The translations under genes and the position numbers were made by a program. The notes beneath the pieces are model-generated. The model did no database searches. It was not told where the DNA came from and saw nothing but the letters and a program-made list of their open reading frames with translations. 12,544 bases of DNA from CAYGKP01 sp964350605. Its GTDB lineage: Bacteria; Bacteroidota; Bacteroidia; Cytophagales; JAAEPT01. This document shows, piece by piece, positions 1-7,208 of this stretch. Positions within the stretch are counted from its first letter, which is position 1; each line of letters starts with the position of its first letter. The DNA is taken from contig CAYGKP010000061.1 of assembly GCA_964350605.1 (NCBI GenBank), positions 1 through 12,544 of the forward strand, read 5' to 3'.

Positions 1-20
1 GGCACGATCAACCCATAATC

Positions 21-587
21 ATGTTCTGGGGCATGCTCGGGTACTCCACACGGCTTTTTTTGACAGGGGGACTTTTAGTCCTCCTGTCGGCGTTTGGAGC
101 CTGCCAATCCAAAAAAGGGAGCGCACCGGTCGCCAAACCTCGCCCCCAACTAGAGCGCGAGGCTGGCGAAATGACTCCCGATCCAAAGGATGATAAGCTA
201 GAGGAAGAGTCCGATGGCTTCGGCGACTTTGAGGAGTTTGACTTGAAAAGCAGCGAAACGATTGTTGATACCACGGCGCGTGGCGTGATCGACGAGCCCT
301 TACATGAGTTCGGGACCGTCCCACAGGGTATGAAAGTCGAACACGTGTTTCGGATCGAGAACGTGGGCCAGGCACCCCTTCGGTTGATCAACGCAAATGC
401 CTCTTGTGGCTGTACGGTACCCAGCTTCAGTACCGTGCCCATTCCACCCGGCCAGTCGGGCGAAATTCAGGTGGTATTCAACACCGAAGGCAAGATCGGC
501 GAGCAGCGAAAAACCGTGCTGATCAACACCAGTGGCACCCCCGCCGTCTTTGAGGTGATGATTGTGGGCACTGTCACCGCGCGCTAG
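21..587 (+). CDS. DUF1573 domain lipoprotein
   Basis: Probable lipoprotein of 188 residues. The N-terminus has Arg11, a hydrophobic stretch (about 12-24) and a lipobox-like FGAC ending at Cys28, so it is probably processed by signal peptidase II and anchored to an envelope membrane. Phe at the -3 position makes the lipobox imperfect. Residues about 29-90 are a charged, acidic linker rich in Glu and Asp. Residues about 92-188 form one DUF1573 domain, an Ig-like ASH-type fold. The family marks are EFGTVPQG, then FRIENVGQAPL, then the SCGCT motif, then PPGQSGEI before a final beta-strand run. DUF1573 proteins are abundant in Bacteroidota and mostly of unknown function. The ATG at 21 is near the window edge. 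An in-frame ATG at 33 also fits, and an upstream start cannot be excluded because no in-frame stop precedes 21. The downstream transporter gene starts within about 50 nt. Confidence 0.88.
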   Translation: MFWGMLGYSTRLFLTGGLLVLLSAFGACQSKKGSAPVAKPRPQLEREAGEMTPDPKDDKLEEESDGFGDFEEFDLKSSETIVDTTARGVIDEPLHEFGTVPQGMKVEHVFRIENVGQAPLRLINANASCGCTVPSFSTVPIPPGQSGEIQVVFNTEGKIGEQRKTVLINTSGTPAVFEVMIVGTVTAR

Positions 588-636
588 AACTACTTTTCGA
601 CCCGAGGGGTTTGGCCTAGTCCATTCTCCCCTCTTC

Positions 637-1842
637 GTGTCTAGCAAACTCCACCGCTTCGTTCCTCTCACATTGCTGCTTTGCAGCAGCCTGACTGTCA
701 TGTCCGGCGCGGTGATCTCCCCCTCGCTGAAAGCCATCGGCGAGGCATTTCCGCAGGATGACTCTGCGTTCTGGGCACGCCTGATCCTTACCCTTCCCGG
801 CCTGTTCATCGCACTTTCGGCACCTTTTGCGGGCCTTATCGCTGATAAAGTGGGTCGGGTCAAGCTCCTGATCGGTTCGTTGATTCTGTATGCCGTGGCG
901 GGCAGTGGCGGCCTCTGGATTTCAGAGTTGTGGTTGCTACTCGCCAGCCGGGCGGCCTTGGGCTTGGCTGTGGGTGGTTTGATGACAGCGGTCATCGCCC
1001 TGGTGGGTGACTACTACGAAGGCCCCGCACGCGGGAAGTTCCTCGGCCAGCAAGCGAGCTTCATGGCCATGGGTGGCGTGGTGATTGTCCTGATAGGTGG
1101 TCTACTTGCTGACATCTCTTGGCGTCATCCTTTCTTGATCTATCTCTTTTCGGTGGCCTTCCTGCCAATGGTCATCTTCTTTGTTCGTGAGCCAAGTGCC
1201 GAGGATAAGGCAGGCCACAGCGGTGGCCTGCCCGAGAACGTCGATGCCCACAAGCAACGAACACTGGTAATCCTGTATGCCACGGCCTTGATCAGGATGA
1301 TCCTGTTCTATGTCGTGATCACCGAAGCCTCCTTCCTGCTCGAACAACTCGAACCAGGTATCTCGAAAAGCCGCGTCGGGTTGGCGATTACTTGCACAAC
1401 CTTTGTCTCGGGGCTTACCTCGCTATGCTACCGATACCTGCGCCGCTGGATGAGTTATCAAGGTGGTTATGTGCTGTGCTTCGGCTTCATCGCCTTGGGC
1501 TACCTGACCATCCACTACGCCAGCAGCGTGGGCGGCTTCATGGTTGGCGCGGCCATTGGCGGCATCGGCATGGGCCTGATGATGCCCAATTCGTCCACGT
1601 GGTTGCTTTCGCTCAGCACGCCAGTAAACCGTGGACGCCTGACCGGGCTGCTTACTGCGGCGGTCTTCATGGGCCAGTTCCTCTCGCCCATCGCGACCCG
1701 CCCGCTCGACCAACTCTTTACCATTCAGGGGACTTTCCTGGTCAGCAGCCTGGTGGCCGCAGGGGTTTCGATCGCCTATTTGATCTGGGAATTGGGCCTT
1801 CGCCGCAACCAACCGCAGGGTCTCGGGGTTAAGAATTCCTGA
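637..1842 (+). CDS. MFS transporter (DHA1-like, 12 TM)
   Basis: Inner-membrane major facilitator superfamily permease of about 401 residues with roughly twelve hydrophobic helices. The loop between helices 2 and 3 carries the family motif A as GLIADKVGR (about residues 66-74), followed by basic residues. A second conserved loop (GDYYEGPARGKFLG) sits between helices 4 and 5, as in drug/sugar efflux members of the DHA1 type. The substrate cannot be read from the sequence. The open frame extends back to a TTG at 562, which would overlap the DUF1573 gene by 26 nt and add a polar, non-family N-terminus. I prefer the GTG at 637, which leaves a short basic leader (SSKLHR) just before helix 1. The ATG at 700 lies inside helix 1 and is too late. 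A perfect 6-bp hairpin (675-690) lies in the first codons. No terminator separates this gene from the lipoprotein, so the two may be co-transcribed. Confidence 0.86.
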   Translation: MSSKLHRFVPLTLLLCSSLTVMSGAVISPSLKAIGEAFPQDDSAFWARLILTLPGLFIALSAPFAGLIADKVGRVKLLIGSLILYAVAGSGGLWISELWLLLASRAALGLAVGGLMTAVIALVGDYYEGPARGKFLGQQASFMAMGGVVIVLIGGLLADISWRHPFLIYLFSVAFLPMVIFFVREPSAEDKAGHSGGLPENVDAHKQRTLVILYATALIRMILFYVVITEASFLLEQLEPGISKSRVGLAITCTTFVSGLTSLCYRYLRRWMSYQGGYVLCFGFIALGYLTIHYASSVGGFMVGAAIGGIGMGLMMPNSSTWLLSLSTPVNRGRLTGLLTAAVFMGQFLSPIATRPLDQLFTIQGTFLVSSLVAAGVSIAYLIWELGLRRNQPQGLGVKNS

Positions 1843-1868
1843 ATAACCCGAAGAGAGGCCGATTTCGA

Positions 1869-1901
1869 TTTGGGCTGAGGCTGAATTATCGCGTATTTTC
1901 A
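1869..1901 (+). promoter_or_regulatory. candidate Bacteroidota-type promoter for gltA
   Basis: TTTG at 1869-1872 is followed after 21 nt by TATTTTCA at 1894-1901. This resembles the Bacteroidota sigma-A pattern TTTG, 19-21 nt, TAnnTTTG, with the last two bases of the -7 box mismatched. Transcription would begin near 1908, giving a leader of about 55 nt. The call is pattern matching by eye only; such short motifs occur by chance. Confidence 0.3.
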
Positions 1902-1906
1902 GGCCG

Positions 1907-1934
1907 CTGTCCTTCTGAAGGACGGTCTTTCTTT
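1907..1934 (+). terminator. hairpin with T-rich tail between MFS gene and gltA
   Basis: GTCCTT (1909-1914), loop CTG, AAGGAC (1918-1923) form a perfect 6-bp stem that can be lengthened by a wobble and a G-C pair. GG and then TCTTTCTTTC follow. It could be a weak intrinsic terminator for the transporter gene about 65 nt upstream. If the candidate promoter at 1869-1901 is real, it would instead be a leader hairpin in gltA mRNA. The T tract is interrupted, so termination strength is doubtful. Confidence 0.4.
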
Positions 1935-1962
1935 CGCTAACCCTACGCTGACCTTAACACCG

Positions 1963-3264
1963 ATGAGCGCTTCCGCACCCGTTACCTCGACCGCTACCCT
2001 GACCCTCGACGGCAAGACCTATGAGTTCCCCGTGATCGAGGGCACTGAAGGCGAAAAAGCGATCGACATCTCCAAGCTGCGCGCGCAGACTGGGCACATC
2101 ACCATCGATCCGGGTTTCAAAAATACCGGCTCCACGCAAAGCGGCATCACCTTCCTCGACGGGGAAAAGGGGATCCTCCACTACCGCGGCTACTCGATCG
2201 AATCGCTGGCCGACAACGCCAGTTTCCTGGAGGTCGCCTACCTGCTTATCAACGGCGAACTGCCCAAACAAACCGAGTTTGACGGCTTTGTGGCTCAGAT
2301 CAACCGCCACAACAACCTGCACGAGGATTTCAAAGACATCCTGGAAGGCTTCCCGTCCAGCTCGCACCCCATGGGTCTGCTTTCTGCGATGATCTCGTCG
2401 CTGACGGCGTTCTACCCCGGCTCACTGAAAACTGATCCCACTCCCGAGGAATTGGACCGCACCATTGCCCGTCTTCTCGGTAAGGTGCCGACCATTGCGG
2501 CCTGGGCCTACCGCAACTCGCGTGGGTTGCCGCTCAACTACCCCTCCGACATGGAGTACTGCGCGAACTTCTTGAACATGATGTTCAAGATTCCGAATCG
2601 CGAGTACGAAATTGATCCAGTGGTTGTTGACGCGCTGGACAAACTTCTGATCCTCCACGCCGACCACGAGCAAAACTGTTCGACTTCGACCGTTCGCATC
2701 GTCGGTAGCTCGCATGCTTCGCTCTACTCTTCAGTGGCCGCAGGGATCAACGCCCTTTGGGGTCCGCTGCACGGTGGTGCGAACCAAGCAGTAATCGAGA
2801 TGCTTGAGTCGATCAAAGCCGACGGCGGTGACACCAAGAAATACCTGGCCAAAGCCAAGGACAAGGACGATCCGTTCCGCCTGATGGGCTTCGGACACCG
2901 CGTCTACAAGAATTTCGACCCCCGCGCGAAGATCATCAAGAAGGCCGCCGACAACGTGCTGGCGAAACTCGGTGTCAACGACCCGATCCTCGACATCGCG
3001 AAAGGATTGGAGTACGAAGCACTCAACGACCAATATTTTGTCGACCGCAAGTTGTACCCGAACGTCGATTTCTACTCGGGGATCATCTACCGCGCCCTGG
3101 GCCTCTCGACCGAACTATTCACCGTGATGTTCGCCATGGGCCGCTTGCCCGGCTGGATCGCCCAATGGAAAGAAATGCGCGAAGGCGGCGAGCCCATTGG
3201 CCGACCACGCCAAGTCTACATCGGCGAAACCGATCGGCCGTACGTTCCGATGAACAAGCGTTAG
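1963..3264 (+). CDS. gltA: citrate synthase, type II
   Basis: Cytoplasmic citrate synthase of 433 residues, close to the usual ~430 of bacterial type II enzymes. It condenses oxaloacetate with acetyl-CoA to citrate and CoA, the entry step of the TCA cycle. The N-terminal small beta domain (about residues 10-45, LTLDGKTYEFPVIEG) is that of the hexameric, E. coli-like class. The three catalytic residues are in place with the expected spacing: His270 in GPLHGGAN, His312 in GFGHRVYK and Asp369 in NVDFYSG. The C-terminus has the family's PIGRPRQVYIG block. The start ATG at 1963 gives a normal N-terminus. A leader of 120 nt separates it from the transporter and a strong terminator follows, so it is probably a single-gene transcription unit. 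The catalytic set is complete, so the enzyme is expected to be active. Confidence 0.98.
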   Translation: MSASAPVTSTATLTLDGKTYEFPVIEGTEGEKAIDISKLRAQTGHITIDPGFKNTGSTQSGITFLDGEKGILHYRGYSIESLADNASFLEVAYLLINGELPKQTEFDGFVAQINRHNNLHEDFKDILEGFPSSSHPMGLLSAMISSLTAFYPGSLKTDPTPEELDRTIARLLGKVPTIAAWAYRNSRGLPLNYPSDMEYCANFLNMMFKIPNREYEIDPVVVDALDKLLILHADHEQNCSTSTVRIVGSSHASLYSSVAAGINALWGPLHGGANQAVIEMLESIKADGGDTKKYLAKAKDKDDPFRLMGFGHRVYKNFDPRAKIIKKAADNVLAKLGVNDPILDIAKGLEYEALNDQYFVDRKLYPNVDFYSGIIYRALGLSTELFTVMFAMGRLPGWIAQWKEMREGGEPIGRPRQVYIGETDRPYVPMNKR

Positions 3265-3287
3265 TTTTAACTTAGGTACACCCACGC

Positions 3288-3320
3288 AAAGAGTCCGGCC
3301 CTTGGTCGGGCTCTTTTGAT
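3288..3320 (+). terminator. Rho-independent terminator of gltA
   Basis: Starting 24 nt after the gltA stop, AAAGAGTCCGGCC (3288-3300), loop CTTG (3301-3304) and GTCGGGCTCTTT (from 3305) pair as an almost continuous stem of about 13 bp including two G-T wobbles. The 3' side ends in TTTT. The GC-rich core, stable tetraloop and T run make this a convincing intrinsic terminator. It isolates gltA from the SRPBCC pair. Confidence 0.85.
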
Positions 3321-3386
3321 TTGCGAGCATCCTCCATTTCCAATCCGCGGGAAAATTCGTAGCTATCGTTTCTAATTCACACCCCC

Positions 3387-4016
3387 ATGAAAGTGCTCAA
3401 ACGCATCGGCCTTGTCCTTCTCATTTTGGTCGCCATCGCTGCGATCATCCCCTTATTCGTTTCCCCTGAATTCAAGGTGGAACGATCGATTGTCGTCAAG
3501 CAGCCACGCTGGTGGGTCTACCTCAACTTGCTGGAGATGGAAAACAACAAAAGGTGGGACCCTTGGTACATGGAGGGCAATCCGGACACCGTCACCATCT
3601 ATACAGTTGCCGGGGAACCGGGAATGGGCCAAGTGGAGAACTTCGTGATGAAAATGGGCGCGGACAGCATGAGTGGATCAATGACGACCGTCGAGCTTGT
3701 CGAAGGCGAACTGATCGGGCGCGACCTAGTCTTCAATGAATGGGACATGACCATGCGGGCTGATTTCTTGCTCTCGGACACCACGGGCGGCACAAAAGTG
3801 ATATGGACGAACTACGGAACGGTCGACTACTTGGGTCGCTATTTCCTGCTCTTCGGCGACATGGAGAAAAGCACGGGTGCCGAATTCGAGTTTGGACTGG
3901 CGAAAATGAAGCCTTGGCTTGAAGCCCTCCCGATCCCCAAACCCAAAAAGCCAGAGATGGCGACCGACAGCCTGGGCACCCTAGTGGAAACCGTGCTGCC
4001 AGCCGACTCGATCTAA
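3387..4016 (+). CDS. membrane-anchored SRPBCC family protein (first of tandem pair)
   Basis: Protein of 209 residues with a hydrophobic helix at about 7-25 preceded by three basic residues (KVLKR), so the N-terminus is probably inside and the domain outside the inner membrane. From about residue 29 the sequence fits a polyketide cyclase/START-like (SRPBCC) lipid-binding fold. The marks are VERSIVVKQP at the first strand, a tryptophan-rich stretch ending WDPW, a GEPGMGQ turn, and a long C-terminal helix (about 155-180) that would close the ligand cavity. A Pro/Lys-rich tail follows. SRPBCC domains bind hydrophobic ligands, but neither ligand nor catalytic role can be deduced here. It is followed 27 nt later by a shorter paralogue with the same layout, so the two are probably co-transcribed. 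The ATG at 3387 directly precedes the anchor. Confidence 0.82.
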   Translation: MKVLKRIGLVLLILVAIAAIIPLFVSPEFKVERSIVVKQPRWWVYLNLLEMENNKRWDPWYMEGNPDTVTIYTVAGEPGMGQVENFVMKMGADSMSGSMTTVELVEGELIGRDLVFNEWDMTMRADFLLSDTTGGTKVIWTNYGTVDYLGRYFLLFGDMEKSTGAEFEFGLAKMKPWLEALPIPKPKKPEMATDSLGTLVETVLPADSI

Positions 4017-4043
4017 CAGACTACAACCAAACCCTTTTTACTG

Positions 4044-4577
4044 ATGACCTATGCACTCTACGGCGCCGGAATCGGTGTGGCCATTGTTCTAATCTTCATG
4101 TTTGTGATCCCCGCGTTCCTGCCCTCTGGGTATCGAATGGAACGCAGCACGATCATCAAGGCCAAGCCCGAGCAGATTTGGCCCTACATCTCCGACTTTG
4201 GCCAGGGCGAGAAATGGAGCCCCTGGGCCAAAATGGACCCGAACATGGAAAAGAAAGTGGAAGGCGATCCAGGCCTGGGCCAGAAGTATTCCTGGGTCAG
4301 CAAGCACCGAATGGTAAGCACCGGCGAGCAGACTACGACCGTCTTCGAACCTGCCAAGGTCATGCAATCGCGGATATGGTTTCCCAAATTCAAGATGACC
4401 TCCGACTCGAAGATGGAGTTGGAGCCGCTGGCCGAGGGCACGAAGATGACCTGGAGCGCCTGGGCCGACTACAAGTACACCCAGCGCACCACCAGCTTGT
4501 TCTTCAACGCCGAAAAACAGATGGGGCCCGTCTTCGAGAAAGGCTTCGAGAACTTGAAGGGGTTAGTGGAGGCTTAA
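4044..4577 (+). CDS. membrane-anchored SRPBCC family protein (second of tandem pair)
   Basis: Protein of 177 residues with an N-terminal hydrophobic helix at about 5-25, then a SRPBCC/polyketide-cyclase-like domain. It is the more canonical of the two: MERSTIIKAKPEQIWPYISD at the first strand and helix, EKWSPWAKMDP, then GDPGLGQKYSW. A segment TTVFEPAKVMQSRIWF and the closing amphipathic helix (about 150-176) complete the fold. Residue-by-residue similarity to the gene before it (ERS-I--K, W-PW, G-PG-GQ) indicates an old tandem duplication. The stop codon TAA is shared, on opposite strands, with the stop of tyrA: the palindrome TTAA at 4574-4577 ends both genes. No terminator fits between them, so transcription from each side must end inside the other gene. 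The ligand is unknown. Confidence 0.82.
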   Translation: MTYALYGAGIGVAIVLIFMFVIPAFLPSGYRMERSTIIKAKPEQIWPYISDFGQGEKWSPWAKMDPNMEKKVEGDPGLGQKYSWVSKHRMVSTGEQTTTVFEPAKVMQSRIWFPKFKMTSDSKMELEPLAEGTKMTWSAWADYKYTQRTTSLFFNAEKQMGPVFEKGFENLKGLVEA

Positions 4578-5338
4578 GCTGGCCGATACTCCCCCTGCCC
4601 AAGCAAAAACTGGTCGAGGCGCTGAAGCTCGTCGATGAACTTCGCGCGTACCTCGGCGGCAAAGGGATTCTGCTGCTCGATGGTCAAGAACAGGTCCATG
4701 CTGTCCTGGCCCAGGTTCCGCTTGATGTCCAGTAGGTATTGATAGGCGGGCGTCTTCTGATCCACGTCAGGGATGTCGAGCTCGTTTACCGCACGACCAA
4801 TGAAATGCGTCAAGGCCTGGACGTAGGCCATCTGGCGGTCGTGCACTTCGGCGCTCCGCTCCAAAACATTCAGGCGTAGGTCGTAGACAAAGTAGTGCTG
4901 CACGTCGCGCAGCTTGGTGGTGCGCACCGGGCACAGCACCATGTTGAGCCCCTCGATACCGTGTTTGCCCGACTGGGGGCCAAACAAGGGGTGCGTTCCC
5001 AAGATCTCCACCGATTCGGGCAAATGCTTCAGCATCAGCTCGATGGGCTTCACCTTGACGCTCGATACATCAGCGACCAGTGCCCCGGGTTTGACGTGTT
5101 TTTTCACCTCCAGCAGGCACTCTTCTAGGTACTGGACCGGGACGGCTAAGACCACGAAGTCACAAGCAGCCGCATCCTTCAGGGGAACAAACCGAAGGCC
5201 CAGGGCACGAGCGGCGGACGACTGATCCACGCGGTCCGCGGCCAGGACCTCGAAGCGTTGCTTTAGGTACGGGGCGACGAACTGGCTGAAACTGCCGAAT
5301 CCGATGAGGCCGAGGCGGGGTTTTGCGGGCGATTCCAC
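4574..5338 (-). CDS. tyrA: prephenate/arogenate dehydrogenase (TyrA family)
   Basis: NAD(P)-dependent oxidoreductase of tyrosine synthesis, 254 residues: the N-terminal Rossmann domain plus a compact helical dimerisation domain, without a chorismate mutase or ACT domain. It has the nucleotide loop GFGSFS at 13-18, then ADRVD at the end of the second strand. The Asp there favours NAD, though the following Arg leaves NADP possible. The family block GTHPLFGP (114-121) holds the probable active-site His116, and SGKHG and THFIGRA follow. The HPLFGPQSGKHG stretch and the C-terminal YLLDI...DSMDLF layout are closer to plant arogenate dehydrogenases than to AroQ-TyrA fusions. The substrate, prephenate or arogenate, is therefore open. 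The GTG start at 5338 is required because the Rossmann strand begins at about residue 8. This puts 76 nt of the gene inside the upstream monooxygenase gene. It is the last gene of the - strand operon. Confidence 0.88.
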   Translation of the reverse strand: MESPAKPRLGLIGFGSFSQFVAPYLKQRFEVLAADRVDQSSAARALGLRFVPLKDAAACDFVVLAVPVQYLEECLLEVKKHVKPGALVADVSSVKVKPIELMLKHLPESVEILGTHPLFGPQSGKHGIEGLNMVLCPVRTTKLRDVQHYFVYDLRLNVLERSAEVHDRQMAYVQALTHFIGRAVNELDIPDVDQKTPAYQYLLDIKRNLGQDSMDLFLTIEQQNPFAAEVRAKFIDELQRLDQFLLGQGEYRPA

Positions 5339-6552
5339 GGCGCAAAGATGAAATATTTTTGGGCGAGCTTACCACGCAGCCCGTTTTGAATGCCAAGTGC
5401 GGTCCGGGCCATCAAGCCGTGGGCCCACCCCCATCGACTCATCACGCGGAAAACCAGGTCGCGCAGCGGCCCAATTCGCGCCTTCCCTTGGAACAGCGGC
5501 GTAACCCAGCGACACGCCCACTGATAAAAGCGTACGTGCGTTTCACGAGTGGTCATGAAAGCGTTAAGTGCCTCGTCCAGGTCGTTTTGGGTAGCCAAGG
5601 CTTCCGCAAGGGCCTGAGCATCCAGCAGGGCGTTGTTGGTACCGCTCGATAGCTGGGGGCTGGTCGCATGGGCCACATCGCCAATAAACGCCACCCCCTC
5701 CCGGTGAAACGGCCGCAGCACCGCATCGTAGTACGGCGCCACGATGATCGAGTTCAGGTCTTCGGGGATGTGCTTGAAGTAGTGCTCGTGCTGGGGCGCA
5801 AGGGCGCGAAGTTCCTTCAACCAAGCCTCACGGCCAGCGGCACGCCACTTGTCGACCTCCGACCATTTGAGGCTCCAAAAGAAATTGATCTGGTCGACCT
5901 GCTCATCTGATCGGTGGCCGATGGGCATCAAACCCAAGAGTTGCCGCGACCCGCGCATGACCTGCTGGATGTAATGGGGCTCCTCGCCTGTCGCGGGAAA
6001 CCGAAGCCAAGCGGCGGCCCACTTCTGGCGGCGGCTGCGTTGGGTAATGGTCTCGCCATCGCGCAGGTGGCTGGCCGCGCCACTGGCAATCACGATCAAA
6101 TCGAAGGGTCCATAGACTTTGCCCTTTTCGTCGTGCAGAAAGTGTTCGGTGCCCCGGTCCTCGATTCGCGAGATGGTTGTCCCCAGCGTTAGGGGAACAC
6201 CTTTTGCAGCCAGTTCTTGGTGCAGCAGGTTGAACACCGATCCGCGGTGAATGCCCAGTCCGTAGGCGTTGGGGTCGACCTTGCGAAACTCCATGCGGAG
6301 GACAGAATTGCCCTTGTGGTTGTTGCCGTGGATCCCGTCGATGCGCCTGCCAAGAGCAAGGGCTTTCTCGCGAAGGCCCAACTTGTCAAGAACTTGCAAA
6401 CCAGTGGGTTGCAGCATGATGCCCGCTCCTACTTGGCCGGGATTCAACTCCCGTTCGAATACCTGCACCGACTCGCCCGCTCCATGCAGGAATAACGCCG
6501 CACTGGCCCCTGCACTACCTGAGCCAATGATCGCAATGCGTCTGTGGGGCAT
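5263..6552 (-). CDS. FAD-dependent monooxygenase (class A flavoprotein, PHBH/UbiH-like)
   Basis: Flavoprotein of 429 residues. It has the FAD-binding GSGSAG at 10-15 in a beta-alpha-beta fold with the acidic FER at 32-34. DLIVIASGA (151-159) is the DG-type motif that contacts both cofactors. GDVAHATSPQLSSGTNNALLDA (from 291) matches the second FAD motif of class A hydroxylases, with SSG replacing the usual GQG. These enzymes use NAD(P)H and O2 to hydroxylate aromatic or isoprenoid substrates; the substrate cannot be read here. The last 25 residues (405-429) are a Ser/Ala-rich tail unlike the rest of the family and are encoded in the same DNA as the start of tyrA. The gene lies 11 nt after the BFN gene. 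The ATG at 6552 is well placed just before the Rossmann strand. A ubiquinone- or menaquinone-related role is only a guess; a link to the ETF genes upstream is suggested by position alone. Confidence 0.85.
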   Translation of the reverse strand: MPHRRIAIIGSGSAGASAALFLHGAGESVQVFERELNPGQVGAGIMLQPTGLQVLDKLGLREKALALGRRIDGIHGNNHKGNSVLRMEFRKVDPNAYGLGIHRGSVFNLLHQELAAKGVPLTLGTTISRIEDRGTEHFLHDEKGKVYGPFDLIVIASGAASHLRDGETITQRSRRQKWAAAWLRFPATGEEPHYIQQVMRGSRQLLGLMPIGHRSDEQVDQINFFWSLKWSEVDKWRAAGREAWLKELRALAPQHEHYFKHIPEDLNSIIVAPYYDAVLRPFHREGVAFIGDVAHATSPQLSSGTNNALLDAQALAEALATQNDLDEALNAFMTTRETHVRFYQWACRWVTPLFQGKARIGPLRDLVFRVMSRWGWAHGLMARTALGIQNGLRGKLAQKYFIFAPWNRPQNPASASSDSAVSASSSPRT

Positions 6553-6563
6553 GAAAAGTAGGA

Positions 6564-7208
6564 TTAAGAGGAGCTGCCCCGGCGGTTGAGTTCGTCGCGC
6601 AGACGCGCGGCGAGCTCGTACTGTTCAGACTTGATCGCATCGTCGAGCATCGCGCTCAACTGGTCATGCGAGAAATCGCCCAGCGTTTCGGGAATCTTCC
6701 CTTTCTGAACCTCCACGCGGCTCATTTGTTTTTCGGCCTTCGCCTCTTCTTCCTCGTCCTCGTCTTTTCCGCCAAGCAGTTCGGCGTCTTCTTCCGTTTC
6801 ACTCAGAAGAATGCCCGCCTCTGCCATGATTTTCTCCAAGGCATAAATCGGCGCACCGAAGCGAAGCCCGATCGCTATGGCATCCGAAGGCCGTGCATCC
6901 AACTCGACGCGCCCTTGGTTCGAGTCGCAGACGATCTTGGCGAAGAATACTCCTTCTTTCAGGTCGCAGATCTCGATCTCCTGCACGTCGATCCCAAAGG
7001 CCTCCGAGAAGTTCACGAACAGGTCGTGAGTCATCGGACGGTTGGGGGTGATTTTTTCCAACTCAATGGCAATGGCTTGCGCCTCGAACATGCCAATGAT
7101 GATGGGCAGGCGTCGCTTTCCTTCCCTTTCGCCCAGAACCAGGGCAAACGATCCACTCTGTGATTGGCTCGAGGAGAGCCCAAGGATTTCCAATTCCACT
7201 CGATCCAC
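6564..7208 (-). CDS. bifunctional nuclease (BFN/DUF151) family protein with C-terminal UVR motif
   Basis: Cytoplasmic protein of 214 residues in three parts. Residues 1-135 are a BFN/DUF151 domain with the family stretches LPIIIGMFEA (34-43), the adjacent AQAIAIEL helix, and ELDARPSDAIAIGLR (102-116). Residues about 136-165 are an acidic linker with a run of Asp and Glu. Residues about 182-210 form a UvrB/UvrC (UVR) motif, with DAIKSEQYELAARLRDELN. BFN proteins of other organisms have been reported to cleave nucleic acids. The UVR part probably mediates protein-protein contact, and the pairing is common in Bacteroidota. The GTG start overlaps the etfA stop by one base (TAGTG), which suggests translational coupling and fits the conserved etfB-etfA-BFN order. 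Its role beside ETF is not explained by anything visible. Confidence 0.88.
   Translation of the reverse strand: MDRVELEILGLSSSQSQSGSFALVLGEREGKRRLPIIIGMFEAQAIAIELEKITPNRPMTHDLFVNFSEAFGIDVQEIEICDLKEGVFFAKIVCDSNQGRVELDARPSDAIAIGLRFGAPIYALEKIMAEAGILLSETEEDAELLGGKDEDEEEEAKAEKQMSRVEVQKGKIPETLGDFSHDQLSAMLDDAIKSEQYELAARLRDELNRRGSSS

Noticed and set aside
300..995. 231-codon - strand frame across the lipoprotein and transporter genes
   Set aside because: Antisense shadow; both genes beneath it have clear domain content on the + strand.
1954..2367. 137-codon - strand frame opposite the gltA start
   Set aside because: Shadow of the citrate synthase N-terminal domain; gltA is complete with all catalytic residues.
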